From: Verticillium longisporum
Taxonomy: Eukaryota > Ascomycota > Sordariomycetes > Glomerellales > Plectosphaerellaceae
Reading direction: 5' to 3'
Length of the DNA: 64,000 nt
NCBI GenBank assembly: GCA_019188255.1
Contig: JAETXT010000005.1
Coordinates: 1,736,001 to 1,800,000 of the forward strand
This document shows, one piece after another, positions 48,143 through 60,100 of the stretch (within the stretch, counting starts at the first letter, position 1; every line of letters begins with the position of its first letter). The notes under the pieces are model-generated. The model made no database searches. It was not told the DNA's origin and worked only from the letters and a program-made list of their open reading frames with translations. Made by a program: the position numbers and the translations under genes.

Positions 48143-49192
48143 ATGCAGTCACTCGCTCTTTTCTTGGCCGGCGCTGGCGTCGCCAACGCGTACACCATTG
48201 CCGTGGCCGAACGGTTCATGTACAAGAATATTGATCCCATTGTCGTACCTGGGCAGTACACCAGCCATATGCATAGCTTCTTCGGGTCGGATGCCGTGGC
48301 TGTCAACACGACCACCTCGAAGGAACTTCAGGCTGGCTGTTCCACAGCCGAGAACCCCAACGACTTTTCATCCTACTGTGAGCTCCAGTATTACCTCCAC
48401 TAGATCGTGTGACTGACTTTTCAGGGGTTCCTACCCTCTTCGTCCGTAACGAGTCCGGCGCAACACCTGTACCCTTCTCCCGCTTCAGCGCGTACTACGT
48501 GTCCATCGAGAACGCCGAAGTCGCCATTCCTCAGGACTACAAGGCGGTGGCTGGCAAGTCATCCGCCACAAAGCAGGCCGACGTTGAACCCCTGGCGGGC
48601 ATTGAATGGTTTTGCGAGAACGGCCCTGCAAAGGCAGACGGCGCCGGCAAGGCCGCCTTCCCCACCAAGACCTGCGGCACCCATCTCCAGACCCTGCTCC
48701 TCTTCCACGACTGCGTCAATGAGGACACGCTCGAGTCCACCTACTCGGGAACCCAGAACTGGGTATCCTGGGGTGTTCCCGCGAACCGCTGCCCCGTCGG
48801 TATGAAGCGTATGCCTCAGCTCCGGTTCAGCATCCGCTACGATCTGCGTCGCCTCCTGCCTAACGGCTGGACCGGCGCGCCACCTCTGGAGCTGGCGTGC
48901 GGCTCGTCATACTGCACACACGGTGACTTCATTAACGGATGGCTGCCTGAGGCGGCTGAGAACATGCTCAAGTCCAACAGCAAGCGTGATTTCAAGGGGC
49001 GTCGATGGGCCGAACGGCAAGTACAACGCCGGTTCCGTGTGCGGCGCAAAGAACGCCAAGGACGCGGACCCGAAGAACGGCACGAGCGATTACGAAAAGA
49101 GCCGCAAGATTCTCGGGCTGCGCAGCGTGACGCAGGCTGTGAGGAACTTGGCTCGTCGCCGCAAGACTCGTCGTGGTGTTGCTGGATATTAA
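48143..49192 (+). CDS. Secreted DUF1996-domain protein
   Basis: Exons 48143-48377 and 48425-49192, intron 48378-48424 (47 bp, GTGAGC..TTTTCAG, CTGAC branch). About 333 residues. Signal peptide MQSLALFLAGAGVANA. DUF1996 features: AERFMYKNIDPIVVPGQYTSHMHSFFGSD (metal-like HMH), the splice-joined SSYW-VPTLFVRN, CVNEDTLESTYSGTQNWVSW, NRCPVGMKRMPQLRFSIRYDLR and GSSYCTHGDFINGWLPEAAENML. The function of the family is not established; members are secreted or cell-wall associated in filamentous fungi. The frame breaks once, near 48996-48999 (AAGGGGCGTC): four G where three restore FKGVDGPNGKYNAGSVCG and the long tail to the stop at 49190-49192. Without correction the product has a foreign basic tail. 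Confidence 0.85.
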
Positions 49193-50324
49193 ACTTTGGG
49201 TGCTTCGTAGCTCATCTGCCTCAATGCGGCACAGAGAGCATGATAAATCGTTTGAGATCTGCTTCAGTTCCGATAGTTTCCGCCCTTATTCTTGTAGATT
49301 TATTGACTCGATCAACTTGACTCCTAAAACAGCCAGGCATTTCTTGAGACTTCCTTCACCAGCTGAACCTTCCTGTGTGTTTGCTTTGCACCCAGTGTCC
49401 TGACACCGACATCACCCGTCGGCTTTTCGTCATAACAATTTCATCCAATAGCAGGCGACGTTGCCGTCATCATCACAAACATTTGCTGGCCCCAGAGGCT
49501 TGTCCTCGGTCCCGATGTCTCAATGCTTAATCGCCCAGCCCTTTTTGAAAGCTAGCGACGCCCATCCGCCGGCACTTCAGGATGGTGTCGCCACCGTTGA
49601 CCAATCTCTTCAGCACTAGCTCCGGTACTTGGAGAATGTGCCTGTCTAATCCGACCACTGCTGGCTCTTGTCCGAATTGTAGATTCGCATCAACGAGGCG
49701 TTCAACGCATCATTGATTCCTGCTCACGTTGTCAGCCAAGCCTGTGCTGTGGTCACAGCTAACCTCTACTCCATTCCAGCAGAATGTTGGGATACTGGCC
49801 CAAAGTATGCTCTACAACTTGTCGCGGGAGTCGACTTTGCAACAAGTTCTTACTCTGTCGCGATTTGAGCGCGTGGTATATGGGGCCAAGGCTCACAATC
49901 ATGCGCCCAGGACGCATGGAATTCATTGAATTCAGGCCTCTGAGGCATTCCGATGCAAGGCGTCGCTCTTATTCCGAAGATGAAGTGCGACAGAAAGAGG
50001 GGTTGGCTGCATTCTCTCCCTGAGAATCGCGAGTGAGATCGCGCAATGGGTGTCTTACTTCGGACTTGGCAGCAGCGCCAACGTGAGAAGCCGTTCGGAT
50101 CCGAGACATTGAGGTGTGGCGGGGATACGGTCGCGATGGCATTGCTGATTCCGGAGCGGTAGCCATGGGACTTTTCGGATGATAGCCGGGTCACGAATAG
50201 AAATGGCCCTTTCAACATGGATACGTATGGATGCCCAGATTTTGTATATATGTGCTCGCGGTCAACTGGCAAAATCCAGTCGATCAACAGAGAGTTGCTG
50301 ATCATACATTTCTTACAGAACACA
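49193..50324. promoter_or_regulatory. Intergenic region and promoter of the hydroxy-acid oxidase gene
   Basis: 1.1 kb without recognisable genes. A TATATATG (50245-50252) lies 73 bp upstream of the ATG at 50325 and is a reasonable TATA candidate. Confidence 0.45.
50245..50252 (+). promoter_or_regulatory. TATA-like box of the hydroxy-acid oxidase gene
   Basis: TATATATG 73 bp before the ATG at 50325, in a region of normal composition where such a run is uncommon. Confidence 0.4.
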
Positions 50325-51792
50325 ATGCACACTTCTGGAATTACTCTGGCTTTTGCTTCCGCAGTCCTTGCGGCACGCCCATTTCTCAACGAAGCAGACA
50401 ATGGTTTGTTGGATGCGGTCGGCAATCTGTCTCCGGGCATGCTTCCGGAGCTTTCCTCCATGGCTGGCCTTTCAGACTTCGACTTTGCCGCACGTAACTA
50501 CTTGCCTCCGCGGAACTACACTTATTACCGTAACGCTGCAGGGGGCGAATGGTCATATCGAAACAATCTGGAGGTTTTCCAGCGGTACACCTTCAAACCA
50601 AGAGTAATGCGAGACGTGTCTCGGCTGCCAGAGTCCCTTGCGTTCGTAATTTCAATCAACTGTGATGGACCCTTCAGTGACTGATCTCCACTAGGACAAC
50701 CATCTTGGGACACAATTTCTCAGCACCCTTCTTCATTGCTCCATGCGCTAGAGGAGCGTTTGGTCATCCAGATGCCGAGCTCAACCTCGTCCGCGGAGCT
50801 GCAGATGAAGACATACTATATATCGTGGGTCGCACTGTTCTTAATTGAGTTCTCTCCTGCTTACATTTGGCTACAGCCATCACTGCAGGCAACAATGTCT
50901 ATGGAAGATATTGCAGCTTCTAAAGATGATGGGCAAGTACTCTTCCAACAGGTTGGTTTTCGAACTCGTCCCTGTTTTACTAGTACACTAACCAGCTATC
51001 AGCTTTACCTGCCCCCTGGCGAAGACAACACGAAGAAGCTACTCCGGAGAACAGAAGCGACGGGCGCCAAGGCTATCGTTTTCACTGTTGATGCACCTGC
51101 GAATGGAGACAGGCAACGGGCCTACCGCCAACGGGGACGTACACCGTGAGTCTACTTCGTCTCATCAAAGTTAACATGCTAATCTTAGCTGGAAGTGAAC
51201 CAGAGTTTCAAGCGATAACAGTACGACCAGAATCCGTCTCTTCTCAATGAAATGGATGTGGCTAATATTACCAGTGGGAGTACTACCGCAAAATCAGAAA
51301 CATGACTTCGCTGCCCATTGTCCTGAAGGGGATTATGAGTGTGGATGATGCTCAGGCAGCAGTCAGCAACGGCGTTCGTGCAATCATTCTGTCTAACCAC
51401 GGTGGAAGGCAGCTCGATGGCAGCCCTTCGTCTCTAGAGGTTGCACTCGACATTCACAAAGCGGCACCCGAGATCTTCAAACAAATCGAAGTATACGCCG
51501 ATGGTGGGGTGCGCTACGGTACGGATGTGCTCAAGCTTCTGGCACTCGGCGTCCGAGCTGTTGGCGTTGGGAGGCCATTCATGTACGCCAACTCCTATGG
51601 ATATGACGGCGTGTTACAAGCCATTCAGATGTTGAAGCGTCAGATTTCGGTTGACGCGGCGAATCTGGGGGTGACAGACCTGAAGAAGCTTGACGCCAGC
51701 TTTGTGAGTTACTTACGTTTGAGTGTGACGATGTCATAAGCGCTTACAATGGTACGCAGGTCAACTGGACGCCAAATAATTGGATGGGCTAA
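50325..51792 (+). CDS. Secreted FMN-dependent alpha-hydroxy-acid oxidase/dehydrogenase
   Basis: Best model has six exons: 50325-50641, 50695-50824, 50889-50951, 51003-51145, 51222-51703 and 51760-51792, about 389 residues. A hydrophobic start MHTSGITLAFASAVLAARP suggests secretion. The (beta/alpha)8 FMN enzyme is recognisable from FQRYTFKPRVMRDVSR, a FSAPFFIAPCARGAFGHPDAE segment, VFTVDAPANGDRQRAYR, LPIVLKGIMSVDDAQ, the catalytic/FMN block SNHGGRQLDG, and DGGVRYGTDVLKLLALG. Family members oxidise L-lactate, glycolate or similar 2-hydroxy acids. Two single-base deletions are needed: one near the G run 51134-51137, before a 76-bp intron, and one near 51274-51276. The end reads VNWTPNNWMG. The intron borders around 51146-51221 are the least certain part. 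Confidence 0.78.
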
Positions 51793-52321
51793 GATATTTG
51801 TAAAAAGATGTCATCATTTTGTTCTGCGATACCCTGGGTTATCATATGTTGGATGAGCCTCTCTCGCACCGAAGGCGATGTACATGAGCTGGGCCATTTT
51901 TGTCCTTATGATTAACAGAGAAAAGTATTGTATATCAGAGGCGCATAAGCTTCCTTGGAGGAGTTTTTTTACTGAAAACCGGAATAAAAGCGTGGGCGGT
52001 GTAGCTCCCTGAATGCTTGCGCGTGTACTTCGGTGTATTGTCGGTACAGTTTAGTTCGGTGACACTACATCGTACGAAGTCGAATCATGTTCTCTCCGAC
52101 ATTTGAAATCGCGTAATTTGCTTCAATTTCAAATCAATTGGAGCGAAACCAAGCACCCAGGCAAGCGTTTTTGACATCTTCAACAGACGTGTTCGGGACA
52201 TGGACAGCTGTCTGTGAACGGCCTAATTGTAAAGTAACAAAAGATCCACAAGCGATCCAGGAAACCGATTTTGATTTTACATACTTTTGGAGACCTATGG
52301 ATCCAGTATCTGCAGCCGACT
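51793..52321. terminator. Convergent 3' region, hydroxy-acid oxidase and SGNH-VCBS genes
   Basis: About 530 bp between two facing stop codons. No coding signal; presumably both 3' untranslated regions and terminators. I see no inverted repeat strong enough to name. Confidence 0.4.
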
Positions 52322-55300
52322 TCACAAAGGACTGGAGACTGTCTCGGGTGTCTTTCCGGGCGTGTATGGCGGCAAGCTCGGGTCCAAGACGCCCTCTGGA
52401 TCGTCCCCACCAGCTGGGCATGTGTTGAAGAAGACCCAGCCCTAAAAGATTGTGTTGTCAGTTTGCAGCGCAATCTCTAAATTACCATAAAGCGTTGAAG
52501 TTAACTCACATGAGCTGTGTTTGGGTTAATCTCAACCATGTCAGCGCGTCCCTGCCCCGAAAGGCTTGGAAACTGAAGGTTAGATCCCCGGCTTGTTCCC
52601 TTAAATGCGTTGGCAGGCCTTCCCCATTTCCATGCGCTACCTGCATTCGACTCTCCTGGAGCTGTCTTTCCTTCGTTGTAAAACACATTCGTGTTACCAG
52701 TGAACCTGTCGGAGTGAATGATATCCGACAGTCCGTCACCGTTGACATCGGCGAAACGAAAGTCAGCTCGCTCTAGGTTCTTGGTGTAATTGATCTGCCC
52801 GATAGCTGTAGTTCCGGTAGCAAGATTGAGCATAGCATGCATGAGACCGTTATGTTGGATACAAATGTAGTCCGCTCTGCCGTCTCCACTATTCAGGGAT
52901 TGTCAGTAACTTCCATGCAAGGAAAGGGAGAAGATGGAGCCATGAACGCTATCGTACTTAATATCCGCAAAATGGTGAGAAGTATCGTAGTATAGGACTC
53001 CCCAACCAAGGGTGCAAAATCCTTTGGTGTCTGAGTACTTTTTGGCATCCTGGAAGCTGACTTTCCCAGGCACCGACGTGCTAAGCCAGACTGTCAGCTC
53101 TCCAGAGACACGGTCGACTGCGATAATGTCTGCTTTTCCATCCCCGTTCCAGTCAGCTATGTGCAGAGCACGCCGCGTTACTCCTGTCTTGACCAGTGTA
53201 GTGCTACCCCATGCGACGCTCTTGTACCAGTCAAAACTGTTTGCCCGAGCCTTATTGGGGAAGATGGTGACCTCTCCGAAGGCGGATATCCAGATGTAGT
53301 CGTCGAAGCCGGTTCCCGTCACGTCACCCCACCGAGCTCCGTCGCCTACACAAACGTGAGTTGGAGTTCTCCTGTTGCAACGGACTCTAGGCTTTCTAAC
53401 GCACCTTTTTGCCACCGGCCACCATTTCCACCGTTGACATTTTCCCAGATAGAGACTGTGCCGTCACAAGTGCCAGTAGAATCACAGTTCGTTAGCCTGA
53501 ACACCCCATACTAAGTTGGATTTGTCAAGACATTGTTTCCAAAAAATTGGGGAGCTGGCTCACTGACGTCTCTGAATCCATCTCGCTTGTTGAAAACACG
53601 CCCGAATTTGGCCCTCTCGCTACAATATTCGGTTGCCGTCAGTTTGGCCATCCATCTGCACGGTTTGCGCTGGCCATTTGGAGATGACAGATCATAACTT
53701 ACCGAGTGTCGCCGATACCCTCGCCAATGTCAGGATGGGTGACTCCTGCATCTTGCCAGTACGGTATCATGCCCTGTTTCTCACCACGCTTGTTTATCCA
53801 TGTTGTTGTTTGACCCTGCGTGGTGAGCCAGAGCCAATCGCCTCGGCCACTAGGTATTTCGATCCATGGTCAGTTTGTGAAGTCTTAAATGAGAAGCCCG
53901 GGACAGTCGAAGTCCACAACCGGGACCACCGCCATTACTCACTCGCCGTTTAGGTCAACTCCAGGAAGAATTAGTATCAGGGCCAGAATATTTCTGTGTT
54001 CTGCACTTACCCAAGCGCACACCGCGGATATCTCCCATGTCCTTCGCGCTGAATACAGGGCCTCCGGAACCGAGATCCTGCCAGTAGGCAGCTTCATTGC
54101 CGAGGCCTCCGTTTCGATAGCACTTGATCTGTGTCAATACTGGTCCTACTCAGGCATACGAGGCGGTTGGCAGCAAGACATACATGAATATTACCGCCGT
54201 CGCGGATGACGCAGTAGTCAAGCCTACCGTCCCCATCGATATCGCCGAGACGAACGCGATCTTGTGCATAGCCAACAATGGGATCTCGCCACTTAAATGA
54301 AGTGTTAGTACGGTTGAATAGAACATGACATGCAATGTTCAGGGGCAGTCACGGCCGTCGAATTACCTTGAAGACCACCCCAAACGACGGCACAGTTTGC
54401 TGGCGGGTAGAGTTGTTGATTGCTACAAATGGGGTACCATCTGATGCAATACAAATGTAGTCATCCAATCCATCTCCGTTCTGCTCGCGTTGTCAGTCGT
54501 CGATGATGCATGTTCTACACTTTTGGGACCATGAGTCACGTACCACATCGCCAAAATGGATGCCTACCGTAGCAAGTGGTCAGCCGGTTTCTCATAGCTA
54601 GTTTTCAAGACAAAAGCTTGCCTCTGTTGACACAATGGTGGCCAACACTGGTCCTGACTCCAGCGTCAAACTTGCCATCTCCTCGGTTGATATGTATATC
54701 GATCCTGTCAGTGTCACGGTTGATAAGAACGAGCTCGTCCAGAACTTGTTCCCTCGGGAGACCAGAGTCGATAAAATGTGCCCAGTACATCTCAGTTTCA
54801 TTCGAAACCTTGTTCTTCCAGACCACGCCGCGCTCTTGGGAACTCTGCTTGTACACGCCATCGTCGCGGATGGTGGAGTCGCCAGCAAACAGGAGCTTCA
54901 CCTCTGATCCGTGAGGGTGGTTCAACTCGCTGCCAGGCTCTTTCTTACACATGGTCTTTCCTTCATCGTCTGAGAATCCTGCGGCATTCGGCGCGTTCAG
55001 CCAATTTAGTCCATTGACTTGGTCGATGGCCCAGACCCAGACGGCAGCCATCTTGCGGAAGCCTCCACGGTTCGGGTGGAGAGGATCGTGGAAATCTTCT
55101 GGGAATTTGAGGAAGTCATCTTGCATCTCGGCAAGAAAGGCTTTAGCGGTTGGCTTTTCCAGGTCGCCGCCTTGGTAACTCTTGACGAGGCGGCGGTACT
55201 GATCGTTGATCTGAACAACTCTGGGTTGAAAGTCTCTGTGGTGGAGAAGCGTGGAGAGGATGACAGTAGCATCAGGAGTGATAGAGAAGATAGTGTCGAT

Positions 55301-55882
55301 CATGGCCTTCATGCGCTCTCCCGCGCCGGCAACCATATCTTGAGAGGCGTCATTCGTGCCCGCATTGATAAGGTAAAGGTTTGGCTGCCAAACGGGAGCA
55401 GTCGTGCGGAGTCTGGTATGAATTTGGTCGATCCGCTCACCAGGAATAGCTTCGACATTCTGGCGTGTGTTAGCCAAATGTCCCGAAAGGACTAAATGGG
55501 ATTTCTTCGGCGGAGCAATTCAGCTGCATACGTTGTCGGCCATGGTGCCTCCAGAGAGACTTCCGACCATGTTTACTTTCCATCCATCCCAACGCAGTTT
55601 GTCGCGTACAGCCTTCCGGAACCCATTCTTGTCCGTGTCGCCGGGCTCGGCCGGGTCGCCTCGCACGATGGAGGCTCCTACAGGCATGATTCGAAGGAAG
55701 AAATCTCGAGCCTCGGCACGACCTGCAAGATTGCCACCGCTCCTTGGGAGGAGTTGTCGGTGATCCAGGAGATCCTCATTTGGCGTGTCGATATCGTGAG
55801 AAAAAGCAGTGGCTGCTTGTGTAAGGTTGACGATGAAAATCCCCAGCTTCAGGGCGCTGATGCCAATATTGACGGGCTTCAT
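52322..55882 (-). CDS. Secreted SGNH hydrolase fused to VCBS/FG-GAP repeats
   Basis: Thirteen exons give 918 residues with every phase consistent: 55882-55532, 55459-54622, 54563-54544, 54480-54367, 54291-54184, 54128-54011, 53958-53943, 53849-53703, 53619-53568, 53510-53405, 53345-52958, 52888-52510 and 52441-52322. A signal-like start (MKPVNIGISALKLGIFIVNL) is followed by SGNH blocks: LRIMPVGAS (Ser about 71), INAGTND (about 148-154) and DPLHPN (Asp 242, His 245), the nucleophile, oxyanion and catalytic dyad of esterases. From about residue 380 come six to eight VCBS/FG-GAP repeats with calcium-type motifs (DVNGDGLDDY, DIDGDGRLDY, DLNGDGRGDW, DVTGTGFDDY, DWNGDGKADI, INGDGRADY). Probable extracellular carbohydrate esterase or lipase; substrate unknown. 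Includes 20- and 16-base exons and a GC-AG intron (54564-54621). Confidence 0.85.
54564..54621 (-). other. GC-AG intron next to a 20-base exon
   Basis: On the minus strand the exon ends AACAGAG and the intron reads GCAAGC..GGTAG. No GT donor nearby gives a correct frame, and the join yields NRGIHFGDV, which continues into NGDGLDDY. GC-AG introns are a small minority in fungi. Confidence 0.75.
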
Positions 55883-57188
55883 GGCATCAAAGGCGTTCCC
55901 GACGTTGATCTGGGCAACGATCCAGGAAATTTTCAATTCAGACACGGCGAGATATGACTAGGGCCGCAATCTTCATATCATATGGAGGACACCGCAGCAT
56001 ATTAGCTCGACACGTTTTCAGTGTCGTTCCGGGGTTGGCAGTGGCATCCGCTTAAGCGGATCTGCAAGATTTGCCAAGTCATGCGGGTGTCACGCTGAGA
56101 TCCTTCAAAAGCCCAGCCAGGGGTGTCGGTCTCAACATGGCAGAATGGCACTAGTTGACGGAGGTTGTCGAAATGTTTTCGGTCAAATCATCAGGCTTGT
56201 GGCGAGGGATCAAGCTCCGTTTCGCAGTGAAGGCCCAAAAGAGACTCTTAGCCCGGCGTTAAGTGGTCGAGGGCAACTCTGCCGGGAAGGTGGTTTTGGA
56301 GGCTCGGTCCAGGCATGGATCGGCCGTCGATCAACCAATGTACTCGGTTTACATCCTCCCGTAAGAGCAAAGTAAAGGCTTCGGTGACACGTCCACTCGA
56401 ATGCCTGATCTCTTCGTTGCCGCGGCTTCCCTGCTGTCGGGCCCTGAACGTGAACGGCATGGGGAAAGCCAAATGTCTTTTCCGCGACGTCGGTTTTCAT
56501 GGTACTTGCAAGCTCCAAAGAATCAAAGGTCACTCGTTCCATCTTGGTGCCAAATAGTACCATCGGAACCCCTGCTGAAGGATTGGGCTCATTCCCGAGT
56601 AGCGGCAAAAGACTGGCGGCGCAGGATCGGTTATTGCCACGACTGATCAAATTCTGGGTTCTATAAATACATGTCGAGGGTTAGTAAGATCTTCTCCAAC
56701 TACTACTTCTGGCTCGGCGTCCACGGCCGTGAAGCGGTCACTCCTTTGCACGATCACTTTCCAGACCATGAGAGCACCAAATTTCCATCCCCTTGCCCGG
56801 CCCGGCCCAGCCAGTTCTTCTGACCCACACCGTTTGCCCCCTGAATCTGTCGAGGATTGAGGCGTGGCTGTGGAGGTGACGCGTGGGTCAGATGTGGCTA
56901 ACTCTCTCTGGTTGTCGATGATGTAATCAATGGCAAAACCTCGGCGGTATCCGGCTGTGTGGGCCCTCCCCCACCATCCCCCCCCCCGCAATCGGCGGCG
57001 TGCCACAGCATAATGCACAAATGCTTGTGCGCCCATGCCCAAAAACGTCACGTCAGTCAAAATTTTGTGTACACCGACAGTGGGGAGCCCCTGCCGTCTG
57101 CTGTGAGTCAACCAAGCACGCTGGATCCAATTCAGCTCAGCAACCTCCGGGAAACACCATCAACGTCAAGAATCAGAACATCGTGATC
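55883..57188. promoter_or_regulatory. Divergent promoter region, SGNH-VCBS and LYS2
   Basis: 1.3 kb between divergent start codons. A TGAGTCA site at 57104-57110 lies near LYS2 and a C-rich tract at 56965-56992. Short open frames without domains. No further gene. Confidence 0.5.
57104..57110 (+). promoter_or_regulatory. CPC1/Gcn4-type site TGAGTCA upstream of LYS2
   Basis: Perfect TGA(C/G)TCA palindrome core 79 bp upstream of the LYS2 start codon at 57189. Cross-pathway control factors (Gcn4, CPC1, CpcA) bind this sequence in amino-acid biosynthesis promoters. It could instead lie in the 5' untranslated region if transcription starts further upstream. Confidence 0.5.
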
Positions 57189-60100
57189 ATGGCGTCAGGT
57201 ACTCCCAACAGCGTGCTGCCGGACCCAACGGCTGACCTGCACTGGGGCGCCTTTCGTGGAGGTGAGCTTGACAGGAACACCACCGTTGATCGGAGATCGC
57301 GGAGCGCTAATACCCCTCCATAGCCATCCACCAGATCTTTGCCGCCAATGCTCAGGATCACCCTGACCGTCCCTGTGTCATTGAGACCAAGGGACCAAGG
57401 AATCTGGAACGTGTCTTCACGTACAAGCAAATCAATGAGGCATCCAACCAATTGGCGCATTACTTCATCGCCAATGGCTGCGAGCGGGGCGATGTAGCTA
57501 TGATCTATGCCCACCGAGGGTGAGTGCCCCTCATCCGAACCCCCTGACCTCATGCATTGCCTCTGACCGTCTCAGTGTTGAGCTCGTCGTGGCATACATG
57601 GGAGCTCTGAAAGCTGGTGCAACTGTCAGTGTCCTGGACCCGCAGTACCCTCCTGATCGCCAAAAGGTTCTCCTAGAGGTGGCCAACCCGCGTCTTCTCG
57701 TTCATCCAGCGAGCCACCGAAGAGGCCGGCAAGCTGGCCGACACGGTTGTCGAGTTTGTAGAGAAGCATCTCAACCTCAAGGCTGAGGTCCCGGCTCTCA
57801 AGTTGCTGGATGATGGATCACTCTCTGGAGGCCTTATCAACGGTCAAGATTGCCTCAAGGAGCAAGAGTCGCTCAAAGCAACTCTGCCCGATGTCCTCAT
57901 CGGACCAGACTCCATTCCCACCCTCAGCTTCACCAGCGGCTCAGAGGGAAAGCCCAAGGGTGTCCAAGGCCGCCACTACTCTCTCACATACTACACTCCC
58001 TGGATGGCTCAACGATTTGGTCTGTCCAAGGATGACAGGTTCACCATGCTGTCAGGCATCGCACACGACCCCATTCAACGTGACATCTTCACCCCCTTGT
58101 TCCTCGGAGCCCGCATCATGGTCCCCCCTCGCGACAGCATCGCCCACGAGCTCCTGGCTGAGTGGATGAAGGACAATCAGATTACCGTCACCCATCTGAC
58201 GCCTGCCATGGGTCAGATTCTTGTCGGTGGTGCTACGACGCAATTCCCCACTCTCCACCATGCCTTCTTCGTTGGCGATCTTTTGACCAAGAAAGATAGC
58301 CGAAGGCTACAAGAGCTTGCGCCCAACGCTTTCATCACAAACATGTACGGCACGACCGAGACTCAGGTATGCCTTCGTTACTTTGGACAGCCACATTTCC
58401 GGCCACTGACGTACCTAGCGAGCTGTTTCCTACTTTGAGATCCCTAGCAAGGCCAGCCAGGAAAACGCCCTGGACGAGCTTCCCGACGTCATTCCCGTCG
58501 GACAGGGCATGCTCGACGTTCAGCTTCTCGTTGTTGACCGCGACAACTCAAACCGCGTATGTGACGTCGGCGAGCAAGGCGAGCTGTTCCTCCGTGCCGC
58601 TGGCATGGCTGAGGGCTATCTCGGCACGGACGAGCTGTCGAATAAGCTCAATGCCACCAAGTTCCTGAGCAACTGGTTCGTTGACAACCAGAAATGGGTC
58701 GACGAGTACAAACACACCGCGGCTGCCGACCCCAAGCCCTGGATGGAGCTTTACAAGGGCCCCCGTGATCGCATCTACAGAACTGGTGATTTGGGCCGCT
58801 TCCGCCCAGACGGTACTGTTGAGTGCACTGGTCGTGTCGATAACCAAGTCAAGATTCGAGGCTTCCGCATCGAGCTCGGTGAAATTGATGCTCATCTTTC
58901 TCACCATCCCTTTGTGCGCGAAAATGTCACCCTCGTCAGGAGAGACGAGGGCGAGGAACCGACACTGGTCAGCTATATCGTCCCCGAGGCCAAACGTTGG
59001 TTCCAGCACATCACTGGCGACGGCGCGGCGGGCGAAGGTGCCGATGAGTCAATGGCTGCGATGTTGAAGAGGTTCAAGTCGCTGTCGGAGGACTGCAAGG
59101 CTTTCCTGAAGACCAAGGTCGCATCCTATGCCGTTCCCACCATGTTCATTCCGCTCGTTCGAATGCCCTTGAGTAAGTTCTACGTTTCCTGCTAACATCA
59201 CATTTTGCTAACCCTCCATAAGATCCCAATGGCAAGATCGACAAGCCCGCCCTGCCTTTCCCCACCGCTGGAGACCTCGCTCACCTCAACAGGAGAGGCT
59301 CGAGAACTTCCGCGTTGGCCTCTCTGAGTGACACCCAGAAGAAGGTCGCTGCGGTCTGGGCTCAGGTTCTCCCCAACCGGACTGCGCGCATGTTCGTGCC
59401 GGAGTCCAACTTTTTCGAGGAGGGTGGCCACTCCATCTTGGCCCAGCAAATGCTTTTCAACGTCCGCAAGGAGTGGAAGGATATCGATGTGCCTATGAGC
59501 GCTATCTTCCAGTCGCAGACTCTGGCTGCCTTTGCCGCCGAGATTGATCGTGCTCAAGATCCCACTGGTCTGCGTCTCGACGTTGAGGATTTGACCAACA
59601 CGAGCTATGTTCAGGACGAGGCGTACGCCGCAGACGCTACCGAACTGGTGCAGCAGCTCCCTCAGTCGATTCCCAGCGCTGGCTCCATCGACCCCAAGAA
59701 CTTCACTGCGTTCATGACGGGTGCTACTGGTTTCCTTGGCTCATACATCCTTCACGAGCTTCTGCAGAAGGGCGCTCGCGTCATCGCTCATGTGCGGTCT
59801 TCCGATGCCGCTGCTGGCCTGGCGCGTATCGAATCCTCCACCAAGGCTTATGGCCTCTGGTCTGAGGATTGGAGGTCGCGTCTGTCGGCCGTGACTGGCG
59901 ATATTTCTAAGCCCCAGCTTGGTCTTTCCCGCGTTGACTGGGCTACGGTTGCCAGCGAAGCCGACGTCATCATTCACAACGGCGCGCAAGTCAACTGGAT
60001 GCTTCCATACTCTAGTCTGCGCAAGGCAAACGTGATCAGCACCATGGACTGCATCGCGCTGTGCGCTGACACTAAGCCCAAGCAACTGGCTTTCGTCAGC

